Below, in pieces: positions 51,642-63,821 of a stretch of 64,000 nt of DNA (positions within the stretch are counted from its first letter, which is position 1; every line of letters starts with the position of its first letter). Location: positions 243,141,095 through 243,205,094 of the forward strand of contig CM077671.1 of the NCBI GenBank assembly GCA_039707655.1, given 5' to 3'. The notes under the pieces are model-generated. The model searched no databases. It was not told the DNA's origin and worked only from the letters and a program-made list of their open reading frames with translations. Origin of the DNA: Elymus sibiricus (Eukaryota; Streptophyta; Magnoliopsida; Poales; Poaceae). The position numbers and the translations under genes are program-made.

Positions 51642-54600
51642 TCATTTTAGCTCAGAATAAATCATGAAATGCATGAAAAATAGCAAATGAAGTCAGAAAA
51701 GGGTTGAAAAGTGATGATGTGGCTTTGAATGGTGCATATTGAATGCAGAAAAAGTCTTGAGTTAAAATATGTTTAAAAAAAAGAAATCCCTTTGTAATAA
51801 ACGGGTTTTCGTTCGAAACCGTGATACTTCGAAGGAGATTGTCCAATTTGTACACGAAGTGCATCCAGTTTTTCCCGTAACCCTCTCGACTTTTTAGCAC
51901 ATTCTATGTGGGTGAAATTATGATACCATGCCAACTTTCAACCATTTCAGAGTTCATTTGCAGTGCTTTTCAATTTCAGGGTCATTTTAGCTCAGAATAA
52001 ATCATGAAATGCATGAAAATAGCAAATGAAGTGAGAAAAGGGTTGAAAAGTGATGATGTGGCTTTGAATGGTGCATACTGAATGCAAAAAAAGTCTTGAG
52101 TTAAAATATGTTTAAAAAAATGAAATCCCTTTGTAATAGACGAGTTTTCGTTCGAAACCGTGATACTTCGAAGGAGATTGTCCAGTTTGTACACGAAGTG
52201 CATCCAGTTTTTCCCGTAACCCTCTCAACTTTTTAGCACATGCTATGTGGGTGAAATTATGATACCATGCCAACTTTCAACCATTTCAGAGTTCATTTGC
52301 AGTGCTTTTCAATTTCAGGGTCATTTTAGCTCAAAACAAATCATGAAATGCATGAAAAATAGCAAATGAAGTCAGGAAAGGGTGAAAAGTGATGATGTGG
52401 CTTTGAATGGTGCATATTGAATGCAGAAATAGTCTTGAGCTAAAATATGTTTTAAAATAATGAAATCCCTTCGTAATAGACGAGTTTTCGTCCAAAACCC
52501 TCATACTTCGAAGGAGATTGTCCAGTTTGTACACGAAGTGCATCCAGTTTTTCCCGTAACCCTCTCAACTTTCTAGCACATGCTATGTGGGTGAAATTAT
52601 GATACCATGCCAACTTTCAACCATTTCAGAGTTCATTTGCAGTGCTTTTCAATTTCAGGGTCATTTCGGCTCAGAATAAATCATGAAATGCATGAAAATA
52701 GCAAATGAAGTGAGAAAAGGGTTGAAATGTGATGATGTGGCTTTGAATGGTGCATATTGAATGCAGAAAAAGTCTTGAGTTAAAATAGGTTTAAAAATAT
52801 GAAATGCCTTTGTAATAGACGAGTTTTCGTCCGAAACCCTGATACTTCGAAGGAGATTGTCCAGTTTGTACACGAAGTGCATCCAGTTTTTCCCGTAAGC
52901 CTCTCAACTTTTTAGCACATGCTATGTGGGTGAAATTATGATACCATGCCAACTTTCAACCATTTCAGAGTTCATTTGAAGTGCTTTTCAATTTCAGGGT
53001 CATTTTAGCTCAGAATAAATCATGAAATGCATGAAAAATAGCAAATGAAGTCAGAAAAGGTTGAAAAGTGATGATGTGGCTTTGAATGGTGCATATTGAA
53101 TGCAGAAATAGTCTTGAACTAAAATATGTTTAAAAAAAATGAGTAATAGACGAGTTTTCGTCCAAAACCCTATTACTTCGAAGGAGATTGTCCAGTTTGT
53201 ACACGAAGTGCATCCAGTTTTTCCCGTAACCCTCTCAAATTTTTAGAACATGCTATGTGAGTGAAATTATGATACCATGCCAACTTTCAACCATTTCAGA
53301 GTTCATTTGCAGTGCTTTTCAATTTCAGGGTCATTTTAGCTCAGAATAAATCATGAAATGCATGAAAATAGCAAATGAAGTGAGAAAAGGGCTGAAAAGT
53401 GATGATGTGGCTTTGAATGGTGTATATTGAATGCAGAAAAAGTCTTGAGTTAAAATATGTTTAAAAATATGAAATCCCATTGTAATAGACGAGTTTTCGT
53501 CCGAAACCCTGATACTTCAAAGGAGATTGTCCAGTTTGTACACGAAGTGCATCCAATTTTTCCCGTAACCCTCTCAACTTTTTAGCACATGCTATGTGGG
53601 TGAAATTATGATACCATGCCAACTTTCAACCATTTCAGAGTTCATTTGCAGTGCTTTTCAATTTCAGGGTCATTTTAGCTCAGAATAAATCATGAAATGC
53701 ATGAAAAATAGCAAATGAAGTCAGAAAAGGGTTGAAAAGTGATGATGTGGCTTTGAATGGTGCATATTGAATGCAGAAAGAGTCTTGAGATAAAATATGT
53801 TTAAAAAAATGAAATCCCTTTGTAATAGACGGGTTTTCGTTCGAAACCCTGATACTTCGAAGGAGATTGTCCAGTTTGTACACGAAGTGCATCCAGTTTT
53901 CCCCGTAAGCCTCTCAACTTTTTAGCACATGCTATGTGGGTGAAATTATGATACCATGCCAACTTTCAACCATTTCAGAGTTCATTTGCAGTGCTTTTCA
54001 ATTTCAGGGTCATTTTAGCTCAAAACAAATCATGAAATGCATGAAAAATAGCAAATGAAGTCAGGAAAGGGTTCAAAAGTGATGACGTGGCTTTGAATGG
54101 TGCATATTGAATGCAGAAAAAGTCTTGAGTTAAAATATGTTTAAAAAAATGAAATCCCTTTGTAATAGACGAGTTTTCGTTCGAATCCCTCATACTTCGA
54201 AGGAGATTGTCCAGTTTGTACACGAAGTGCAACCAGTTTTTCCCGTAACCCTCTGAACTTTTTAGCACATGCTATGTGGGTGATATTATGATACCATGCC
54301 AACTTTCAACCATTTCAGAGTTCATTTGCAGTGCTTTTCAATTTCAGGGTCATTATAGCTCAGAACAAATCATGAAATGCATGAAAAATAGCAAATGAAG
54401 TCAGAAAAGGGTTCAAAAGTGATGACATGGCTTTGAATGGTGCATATTGAATGCAGAAAAAGTCTTGAGTTAAAATATGTTTAAAAAAATGAAATCCCTT
54501 TGTAATAGACGAGTTTTCGTCCGAAACCCTCATACTACGAAGGAGATTGTCCAGTTTGTACACGAAGTGCATCCAGTTTTTCCCGTAACCCTCTCAACTT

Positions 54601-57055
54601 TTTAGCACATGCTATGTGGGTGAAATTATGATACCATGCCAACTTTCAACCATTTCAGAGTTCATTTGCAGTGCTTTTCAATTTCAGGGTCATTTTTGCT
54701 CAGAATAAATCATGAAATGCATGAAAAATAGCAAATGAAGTCAGAAAAGGTTGAAAAGTGATGATGTGGCTTTGAATGGTGCATATTGAATGCAGAAATA
54801 GTCTTGAACTAAAATATGTTTAAAAAAAAGAGTAATAGACGAGTTTTCGTCCAAAACCCTCATACTTCGAAGGAGATTGTCCAGTTTGTACACGAAGTGC
54901 ATCCAGTTTTTCCCATAACCCTCTCAAATTTTTAGAACATGCTATGTGAGTGAAATTATTATACCATGCCAACTTTCAACCATTTCAGAGTTCATTTGCA
55001 GTGCTTTTCAATTTCAGGGTCATTTTAGCTCAGAATAAATCATGAAATGCGTGAAAAATAGCAAATGAAGTCAGAAAAGGGTTGAAAAGTGATGATGTGG
55101 CTTTGAATGGTGCATATTGAATGCAGAAAAAGTCTTGAGTTAAAATATGTTTAAAAAATGAAATCCCTTTGTAATAGACGGAATTTCGTTCGAAACCCTG
55201 ATACTTCGAAGGAGATTGTCCAGTTTGTACACGAAGTGCATCCAGTTTTTCCCGTAACCCTCTCAACTTTTTAGCACATGCTATGTGGGTGAAATTATGA
55301 TACCATGCCAACTTTCAACCATTTCAGAGTTCATTTGCAGTGCTTTTCAATTTCCGGGTCATTTTAGCTCAGAATAAATCATGAAATGCATGAAAATAGC
55401 AAATGAAGTGAGAAAAGGGCTGTAAAGTGAGGATGTGGCTTTGAATGGTGCATATTGAATGCAGAAAAAGTCTTGAGTTAAAATATGTTTAAAAATATGA
55501 AATCCCATTGTAATAGACGAGTTTTCGTCCGAAACCCTGATACTTCGAAGGAGATTGTCCAGTTTGTACACGAAGTGCATCCAGTTTTTCCCGTAACCCT
55601 CTCAACTTTTTCGCACATGCTATGTGGGTGAAATTATGATACCATGCCAACTTTCAACCATTTCAGAGTTCATTTGCAGTGCTTTTCAATTTCAGGGTCA
55701 TTTTAGCTCAGAATAAATCATGAAATGCATGAAAATAGCAAATGAAGTCAGAAAAGGTTGAAAAGTGATGATGTGGCTTTGAATGGTGCATATTGAATGC
55801 AGAAATAGTCTTGAGCTAACATATGTTTAAAAAAAATGAAATGCCTTTGTAATAGACGAGTTTTCGTCCAAAACCCTCATACTTCGAAGGAGATTGTCCA
55901 GTTTGTACACGAAGTGCATCCAGTTTTTCCCGTAACCCTCTCAAATTTTTAGAACATGCTATGTGAGTGAAATTATGATACCATGCCAACTTTCAACCAT
56001 TTCAGAGTTCAATTGCAGTGCTTTTCAATTTCAGGGTCATTTTAGCTCAGAATAAATCATGAAATGCATGAAAAATAGCAAATGAAGTCAGAAAAGGGTT
56101 GAAAAGTGATGATGTGGCTTTGAATGGTGCACATTGAATGCAAAAAAGTCTTGAGTTAAAATATGTTTAAAAAAAAGAAATCCCTTTGTAATAAACGGGT
56201 TTTCGTTCGAAACCGTGATACTTCGAAGGAGATTGTCCAGTTTGTACACGAAGTGCATCCAGTTTTTCCCGTAACCCTCTCGACTTTTTAGCACATTCTA
56301 TGTGGGTGAAATTATGATACCATGCCAACTTTCAACCATTTCAGAGTTCATTTGCAGTGCTTTTCAATTTCAGGGTCATTTTAGCTCAGAATAAATCATG
56401 AAATGCATGAAAATAGCAAATGAAGTGAGAAAAGGGTTGAAAAGTGATGATGTGGCTTTGAATGGTGCATACTGAATGCAAAAAAAGTCTTGAGTTAAAA
56501 TATGTTTAAAAAAATGAAATCCCTTTGTAATAGACGAGTTTTTGTTGGAAACCGTGATACTTCGAAGGAGATTGTCCAGTTTGTACACGAAGTGCATCCA
56601 GTTTTTCCCGTAACCCTCTCAAATTTTTAGAACATGCTATGTGAGTGAAATTATGATACCATGCCAACTTTCAACCATTTCAGAGTTCATTTGCAGTGCT
56701 TTTCAGTTTCAGGGTCATTTTAGCTCAGAATAAATCATGAAATGCATGAAAAATAGCAAATGAAGTCAGAAAAGGGTTGAAAAGTGATGATGTGGCTTTG
56801 AATGGTGCATATTGAATGCAGAAAAAGTCTTGAGTTAAAAAATGTTTAAAAAAAAAGAAATCCCTTTGTAATAAACGGGTTTTCGTTCGAAACCGTGATA
56901 CTTCGAAGGAGATTGTCCAGTTTGTACACGAAGTGCATCCACTTTTTCCCGTAACCCTCTCGACTTTTTAGCACATTCTATGTGGGTGAAATTATGATAC
57001 CATGCCAACTTTCAACCATTTCAGAGTTCATTTGCAGTGCTTTTCAATTTCAGGG
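51642..57055. repeat. 16-monomer segment, copy B (contains second complete 13-mer)
   Basis: 51642-56036 is P-Q-R-S-T-U-V-W-X-Y-Z-A-B (4395 bp). It is followed by P 56037, a Q variant at 56376 (GTTGGAAACCG) and a P variant at 56715 (GAGTTAAAAAATG, CATCCACTTTTTCCC). It matches copy A at 29619-35029. Differences are scattered single bases, for example GACGGAATTTCG here against GACGGATTTTCG, GTGAGGATG at 55428-55436, and GCAAAAAAGTC with one A fewer near 56141. Confidence 0.92.
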
Positions 57056-58405
57056 TCATTTTAGCTCAGAATAAATCATGAAATGCATGAAAAATAGCAA
57101 ATGAAGTCAGAAAAGGGTTGAAAAGTGATGATGTGGCTTTGAATGGTGCATATTGAATGCAGAAAGAGTCTTGAGTTAAAATATGTTTAAAAAAATGAAA
57201 TCCCTTTGTAATAGACGGGTTTTCGTTCGAAACCCTGATACTTCGAAGGAGATTGTCCAGTTTGTACACGAAGTGCATCCAGTTTTCCCCGTAACCCTCT
57301 CAACTTTTTAGCACATGCTATGTGGGTGAAATTATGATACCATGCCAACTTTCAACCATTTCAGAGTTCATTTGCAGTGCTTTTCAATTTCAGGGTCATT
57401 TTAGCTCAAAACAAATCATGAAATGCATGAAAAATAGCAAATGAAGTCAGGAAAGGGTTCAAAAGTGATGACGTGGCTTTGAATTGTGCATATTGAATGC
57501 AGAAAAAGTCTTGAGTTAAAATATGTTTAAAAAAATGAAATCCCTTTGTAATAGACGAGTTTTCGTTTGAATCCCTCATACTTCGAAGGAGATTGTCCAG
57601 TTTGTACACGAAGTGCAACCAGTTTTTCCCGTAACCCTCTCAACTTTTTAGCACATGCTATGTGGGTGAAATTATGATACCATGCCAACTTTCAACCATT
57701 TCAGAGTTCATTTGCAGTGCTTTTCAATTTCAGGGTCATTATAGCTCACAACAAATCATGAAATGCATGAAAAATAGCAAATGAAGTCAGAAAAGGGTTC
57801 AAAAGTGATGACGTGGCTTTGAATGGTGCATATTGAATGCAGAAAAAGTCTTGAGTTAAAATATGTTTAAAAAAATGAAATCCCTTTGTAATAGACGAGT
57901 TTTCGTCCGAAACCCTCATACTACGAAGGAGATTGTCCAGTTTGTACACGAAGTGCATCCAGTTTTTCCCGTAACCCTCTCAACTTTTTAGCACATGCTA
58001 TGTGGGTGAAATTATGATACCATGCCAACTTTCAACCATTTCAGAGTTCATTTGCAGTGCTTTTCAATTTCAGGGTCATTTTAGCTCAGAATAAATCATG
58101 AAATGCATGAAAAATAGCAAATGAAGTCAGAAAAGGTTGAAAAGTGATGATGAGGCTTTGAATGGTGCATATTGAATGCAGAAATAGTCTTGAACTAAAA
58201 TATGTTTAAAAAAAAGAGTAATAGACGAGTTTTCGTCCAAAACCCTCATACTTCGAAGGAGATTGTCCAGTTTGTACACGAAGTGCATCCAGTTTTTCCC
58301 GTAACCCTCTCAACTTTTTAGCACATGCTATGTGGGTGAAATTATGATACCATGCCAACTTTCAACCATTTCAGAGTTCATTTGCAGTGCTTTTCAATTT
58401 CCGGG

Positions 58406-59085
58406 TCATTTTAGCTCAGAATAAATCATGAAATGCATGAAAAATAGCAAATGAAGTCAGAAAAGGGTTGAAAAGTGATGATGTGGCTTTGAATGGTGCA
58501 CATTGAATGCAAAAAAAGTCTTGAGTTAAAATATGTTTAAAAAAAAGAAATCCCTTTGTAATAAACGGGTTTTCGTTCGAAACCGTGATACTTCGAAGGA
58601 GATTGTCCAGTTTGTACACGAAGTGCATCCAGTTTTTCCCGTAACCCTCTCGACTTTTTAGCACATTCTATGTGGGTGAAATTATGATACCATGCCAACT
58701 TTCAACCATTTCAGAGTTCATTTGCAGTGCTTTTCAATTTCAGGGTCATTTTAGCTCAGAATAAATCATGAAATGCATGAAAAATAGCAAATGAAGTCAG
58801 AAAAGGGTTGAAAAGTGATGATGTGGCTTTGAATGGTGCACATTGAATGCAAAAAAAGTCTTGAGTTAAAATATGTTTAAAAAAAAGAAATCCCTTTGTA
58901 ATAAACGGGTTTTCGTTCGAAACCGTGATACTTCGAAGGAGATTGTCCAGTTTGTACACGAAGTGCATCCAGTTTTTCCCGTAACCCTCTCGACTTTTTA
59001 GCACATTCTATGTGGGTGAAATTATGATACCATGCCAACTTTCAACCATTTCAGAGTTCATTTGCAGTGCTTTTCAATTTCAGGG
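58406..59085. repeat. Two adjacent, apparently identical P monomers (2 x 340 bp)
   Basis: 58406-58745 and 58746-59085 read the same at every position I compared, including GTGCACATTGAATGC and CACATTCTATGTG. Neighbouring monomers of different types differ at many positions, so this is the most recent single-monomer duplication in the window. It could also be an assembly effect. Confidence 0.88.
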
Positions 59086-59765
59086 TCATTTTAGCTCAGA
59101 ATAAATCATGAAATGCATGAAAATAGCAAATGAAGTGAGAAAAGGGTTGAAAAGTGATGATGTGGCTTTGAATGGTGCATACTGAATGCAAAAAAAGTCT
59201 TGAGTTAAAATATGTTTAAAAAAATGAAATCCCTTTGTAATAGACGAGTTTTTGTTGGAAACCGTGATACTTCGAAGGAGATTGTCCAGTTTGTACACGA
59301 AGTGCATCCAGTTTTTCCCGTAACCCTCTCAAATTTTTAGAACATGCTATGTGAGTGAAATTATGATACCATGCCAACTTTCAACCATTTCAGAGTTCAT
59401 TTGCAGTGCTTTTCAGTTTCAGGGTCATTTTAGCTCAGAATAAATCATGAAATGCATGAAAAATAGCAAATGAAGTCAGAAAAGGGTTGAAAAGTGATGA
59501 TGTGGCTTTGAATGGTGCATATTGAATGCAGAAAAAGTCTTGAGTTAAAAAATGTTTAAAAAAATAGAAATCCCTTTGTAATAAACGGGTTTTCGTTCGA
59601 AACCGTGATACTTCGAAGGAGATTGTCCAGTTTGTACACGAAGTGCATCCACTTTTTCCCGTAACCCTCTCGACTTTTTAGCACATTCTATGTGGGTGAA
59701 ATTATGATACCATGCCAACTTTCAACCATTTCAGAGTTCATTTGCAGTGCTTTTCAATTTCAGGG

Positions 59766-60105
59766 TCATTTTAGCTCAGAATAAATCATGAAATGCATGA
59801 AAAATAGCAAATGAAGTCAGAAAAGGGTTGAAAAGTGATGATGTGGCTTTGAATGGTGCATATTGAATGCAGAAAGAGTCTTGAGTTAAAATATGTTTAA
59901 GAAAATGAAATCCCTTTGTAATAGACGGGTTTTCGTTCGAAACCGTGATACTTCGAAGGAGATTGTCCAGTTTGTACACGAAGTGCATCCACTTTTTCCC
60001 GTAACCCTCTCGACTTTTTAGCACATTCTATGTGGGTGAAATTATGATACCATGCCAACTTTCAACCATTTCAGAGTTCATTTGCAGTGCTTTTCAATTT
60101 CAGGG
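59766..60105. repeat. Fused monomer V/P'
   Basis: The front has GCAGAAAGAGTC, TTTAAGAAAATG and TAGACGGG, as in the V monomer at 60106. The back has AACCGTGATAC, CATCCACTTTTTCCC, CTCGAC and CACATTCTATGTG, as in the P' monomer at 59425. The switch is narrowed to 59925-59944, the tightest junction I could place. Confidence 0.8.
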
Positions 60106-60445
60106 TCATTTTAGCTCAGAATAAATCATGAAATGCATGAAAAATAGCAAATGAAGTCAGAAAAGGGTTGAAAAGTGATGATGTGGCTTTGAATGGTGCA
60201 TATTGAATGCAGAAAGAGTCTTGAGTTAAAATATGTTTAAGAAAATGAAATCCCTTTGTAATAGACGGGTTTTCGTTCGAAACCCTGATACTTCGAAGGA
60301 GATTGTCCAGTTTGTACACGAAGTGCATCCAGTTTTCCCCGTAACCCTCTCAACTTTTTAGCACATGCTATGTGGGTGAAATTATGATACCATGCCAACT
60401 TTCAACCATTTCAGAGTTCATTTGCAGTGCTTTTCAATTTCAGGG

Positions 60446-63400
60446 TCATTTTAGCTCAAAACAAATCATGAAATGCATGAAAAATAGCAAATGAAGTCAG
60501 GAAAGGGTTCAAAAGTGATGACGTGGCTTTGAATTGTGCATATTGAATGCAGAAAAAGTCTTGAGTTAAAATATGTTTAAAAAAATGAAATCCCTTTGTA
60601 ATAGACGAGTTTTCGTTTGAATCCCTCATACTTCGAAGGAGATTGTCCAGTTTGTACACGAAGTGCAACCAGTTTTTCCCGTAACCCTCTCAACTTTTTA
60701 GCACATGCTATGTGGGTGAAATTATGATACCATGCCAACTTTCAACCATTTCAGAGTTCATTTGCAGTGCTTTTCAATTTCAGGGTCATTATAGCTCACA
60801 ACAAATCATGAAATGCATGAAAAATAGCAAATGAAGTCAGAAAAGGGTTCAAAAGTGATGACGTGGCTTTGAATGGTGCATATTGAATGCAGAAAAAGTC
60901 TTGAGTTAAAATATGTTTAAAAAAATGAAATCCCTTTGTAATAGACGAGTTTTCGTCCGAAACCCTCATACTACGAAGGAGATTGTCCAGTTTGTACACG
61001 AAGTGCATCCAGTTTTTCCCGTAACCCTCTCAACTTTTTAGCACATGCTATGTGGGTGAAATTATGATACCATGCCAACTTTCAACCATTTCAGAGTTCA
61101 TTTGCAGTGCTTTTCAATTTCAGGGTCATTTTAGCTCAGAATAAATCATGAAATGCATGAAAAATAGCAAATGAAGTCAGAAAAGGTTGAAAAGTGATGA
61201 TGAGGCTTTGAATGGTGCATATTGAATGCAGAAATAGTCTTGAACTAAAATATGTTTAAAAAAAAGAGTAATAGACGAGTTTTCGTCCAAAACCCTCATA
61301 CTTCGAAGGAGATTGTCCAGTTTGTACACGAAGTGCATCCAGTTTTTCCCGTAACCCTCTCAACTTTTTAGCACATGCTATGTGGGTGAAATTATGATAC
61401 CATGCCAACTTTCAACCATTTCAGAGTTCATTTGCAGTGCTTTTCAATTTCCGGGTCATTTTAGCTCAGAATAAATCATGAAATGCATGAAAATAGCAAA
61501 TGAAGTGAGAAAAGGGCTGTAAAGTGATGATGTGGCTTTGAATGGTGCATATTGAATGCAGAAAAAGTCTTGAGTTAAAATATGTTTAAAAATATGAAAT
61601 CCCATTGTAATAGACGAGTTTTCGTCCGAAACCCTGATACTTCGAAGGAGATTGTCCAGTTTGTACACGAAGTGCATCCAGTTTTTCCCGTAACCCTCTC
61701 AACTTTTTCGCACATGCTATGTGGGTGAAATTATGATACCATGCCAACTTTCAACCATTTCAGAGTTCATTTGCAGTGCTTTTCAATTTCAGGGTCATTT
61801 TAGCTCAGAATAAATCATGAAATGCATGAAAATAGCAAATGAAGTCAGAAAAGGTTGAAAAGTGATGATGTGGCTTTGAATGGTGCATATTGAATGCAGA
61901 AATAGTCTTGAGCTAACATATGTTTAAAAAAAATGAAATCCCTTTGTAATAGACGAGTTTTCGTCCGAAACCCTCATACTACGAAGGAGATTGTCCAGTT
62001 TGTACACGAAGTGCATCCAGTTTTTCCCGTAACCCTCTCAACTTTTTAGCACATGCTATGTGGGTGAAATTATGATACCATGCCAACTTTCAACCATTTC
62101 AGAGTTCATTTGCAGTGCTTTTCAATTTCAGGGTCATTTTAGCTCAAAACAAATCATGAAATGCATGAAAAATAGCAAATGAAGTCAGGAAAGGGTTCAA
62201 AAGTGATGACGTGGCTTTGAATTGTGCATATTGAATGCAGAAAAAGTCTTGAGTTAAAATATGTTTAAAAAAATGAAATCCCTTTGTAATAGACGAGTTT
62301 TCGTTTGAATCCCTCATACTTCGAAGGAGATTGTCCAGTTTGTACACGAAGTGCAACCAGTTTTTCCCGTAACCCTCTCAACTTTTTAGCACATGCTATG
62401 TGGGTGAAATTATGATACCATGCCAACTTTCAACCATTTCAGAGTTCATTTGCAGTGCTTTTCAATTTCAGGGTCATTATAGCTCACAACAAATCATGAA
62501 ATGCATGAAAAATAGCAAATGAAGTCAGAAAAGGGTTCAAAAGTGATGACGTGGCTTTGAATGGTGCATATTGAATGCAGAAAAAGTCTTGAGTTAAAAT
62601 ATGTTTAAAAAAATGAAATCCCTTTGTAATAGACGAGTTTTCGTCCGAAACCCTCATACTACGAAGGAGATTGTCCAGTTTGTACACGAAGTGCATCCAG
62701 TTTTTCCCGTAACCCTCTCAACTTTTTAGCACATGCTATGTGGGTGAAATTATGATACCATGCCAACTTTCAACCATTTCAGAGTTCATTTGCAGTGCTT
62801 TTCAATTTCAGGGTCATTTTAGCTCAGAATAAATCATGAAATGCATGAAAAATAGCAAATGAAGTCAGAAAAGGTTGAAAAGTGATGATGAGGCTTTGAA
62901 TGGTGCATATTGAATGCAGAAATAGTCTTGAACTAAAATATGTTTAAAAAAAAGAGTAATAGACGAGTTTTCGTCCAAAACCCTCATACTTCGAAGGAGA
63001 TTGTCCAGTTTGTACACGAAGTGCATCCAGTTTTTCCCGTAACCCTCTCAACTTTTTAGCACATGCTATGTGGGTGAAATTATGATACCATGCCAACTTT
63101 CAACCATTTCAGAGTTCATTTGCAGTGCTTTTCAATTTCCGGGTCATTTTAGCTCAGAATAAATCATGAAATGCATGAAAATAGCAAATGAAGTGAGAAA
63201 AGGGCTGTAAAGTGATGATGTGGCTTTGAATGGTGCATATTGAATGCAGAAAAAGTCTTGAGTTAAAATATGTTTAAAAATATGAAATCCCATTGTAATA
63301 GACGAGTTTTCGTCCGAAACCCTGATACTTCGAAGGAGATTGTCCAGTTTGTACACGAAGTGCATCCAGTTTTTCCCGTAACCCTCTCAACTTTTTCGCA

Positions 63401-63821
63401 CATGCTATGTGGGTGAAATTATGATACCATGCCAACTTTCAACCATTTCAGAGTTCATTTGCAGTGCTTTTCAATTTCAGGGTCATTTTAGCTCAGAATA
63501 AATCATGAAATGCATGAAAATAGCAAATGAAGTCAGAAAAGGTTGAAAAGTGATGATGTGGCTTTGAATGGTGCATATTGAATGCAGAAATAGTCTTGAG
63601 CTAACATATGTTTAAAAAAAATGAAATCCCTTTGTAATAGACGAGTTTTCGTCCAAAACCCTCATACTTCGAAGGAGATTGTCCAGTTTGTACACGAAGT
63701 GCATCCAGTTTTTCCCGTAACCCTCTCAAATTTTTAGAACATGCTATGTGAGTGAAATTATGATACCATGCCAACTTTCAACCATTTCAGAGTTCATTTG
63801 CAGTGCTTTTCAATTTCAGGG
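60446..63821. repeat. 5-monomer higher-order repeat, two copies of exactly 1688 bp
   Basis: 60446-62133 and 62134-63821 each hold W, X, Y/Z, A and B monomers with spacing 340, 340, 330, 339 and 339. They share GAATTGTGC, CTCACAACAAATC, GATGATGAGGC, CAATTTCCGGG and GGGCTGTAAAG. They differ clearly only in the fifth monomer: in the first copy it is a fusion (61795-62133), in the second a complete B. Confidence 0.92.
61795..62133. repeat. Fused monomer B/X
   Basis: The front has GAGCTAACATATG (B). The back has CGTCCGAAACC, CATACTACGAAGG and CTCAACTTTTTAGCAC (X-like) where a B monomer has CGTCCAAAACC, CATACTTCGAAGG and CTCAAATTTTTAGAAC (compare 63483-63821). The switch lies between 61917 and 61967. 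It is the joint where the second 1688-bp copy was added. Confidence 0.78.

Larger units (their letters stand above)
57056..60445. repeat. Block V-W-X-Y/Z-P-P-Q-P'-V/P'-V
   Basis: Anchors are 57056, 57396, 57736, 58076, 58406, 58746, 59086, 59425, 59766 and 60106. Private marks GAATTGTGCATATTG (W), CTCACAACAAATC (X) and GATGATGAGGC (Y/Z) recur at 60446-61455 (offset 3050) and 62134-63143. The Y/Z monomers join a 9-bp-deleted front to a Z-like back ending CAATTTCCGGG, so one monomer was removed before the block was copied. Confidence 0.82.
5606..63143. repeat. Short-monomer subfamily (9-bp deletion), 23 dispersed members
   Basis: In these monomers ATGA is joined directly to GTAATAGACG because AATCCCTTT is missing, giving 329-331 bp. 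Anchors of members: 5606, 8652, 10000, 12028, 14055, 16423, 17772, 19799, 22165, 30976, 32665, 35709, 40160, 43546, 46252, 47939, 49287, 51313, 53000, 54690, 58076, 61126 and 62814. An older form reads AATGAGTAATAG. A derived form has also lost the T (AAGAGTAATAG). Gaps between members are whole numbers of monomers, most often 4, 5 or 6, so the deletion acts as a natural marker of HOR phase. No member occurs between 22495 and 30975. Confidence 0.93.
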
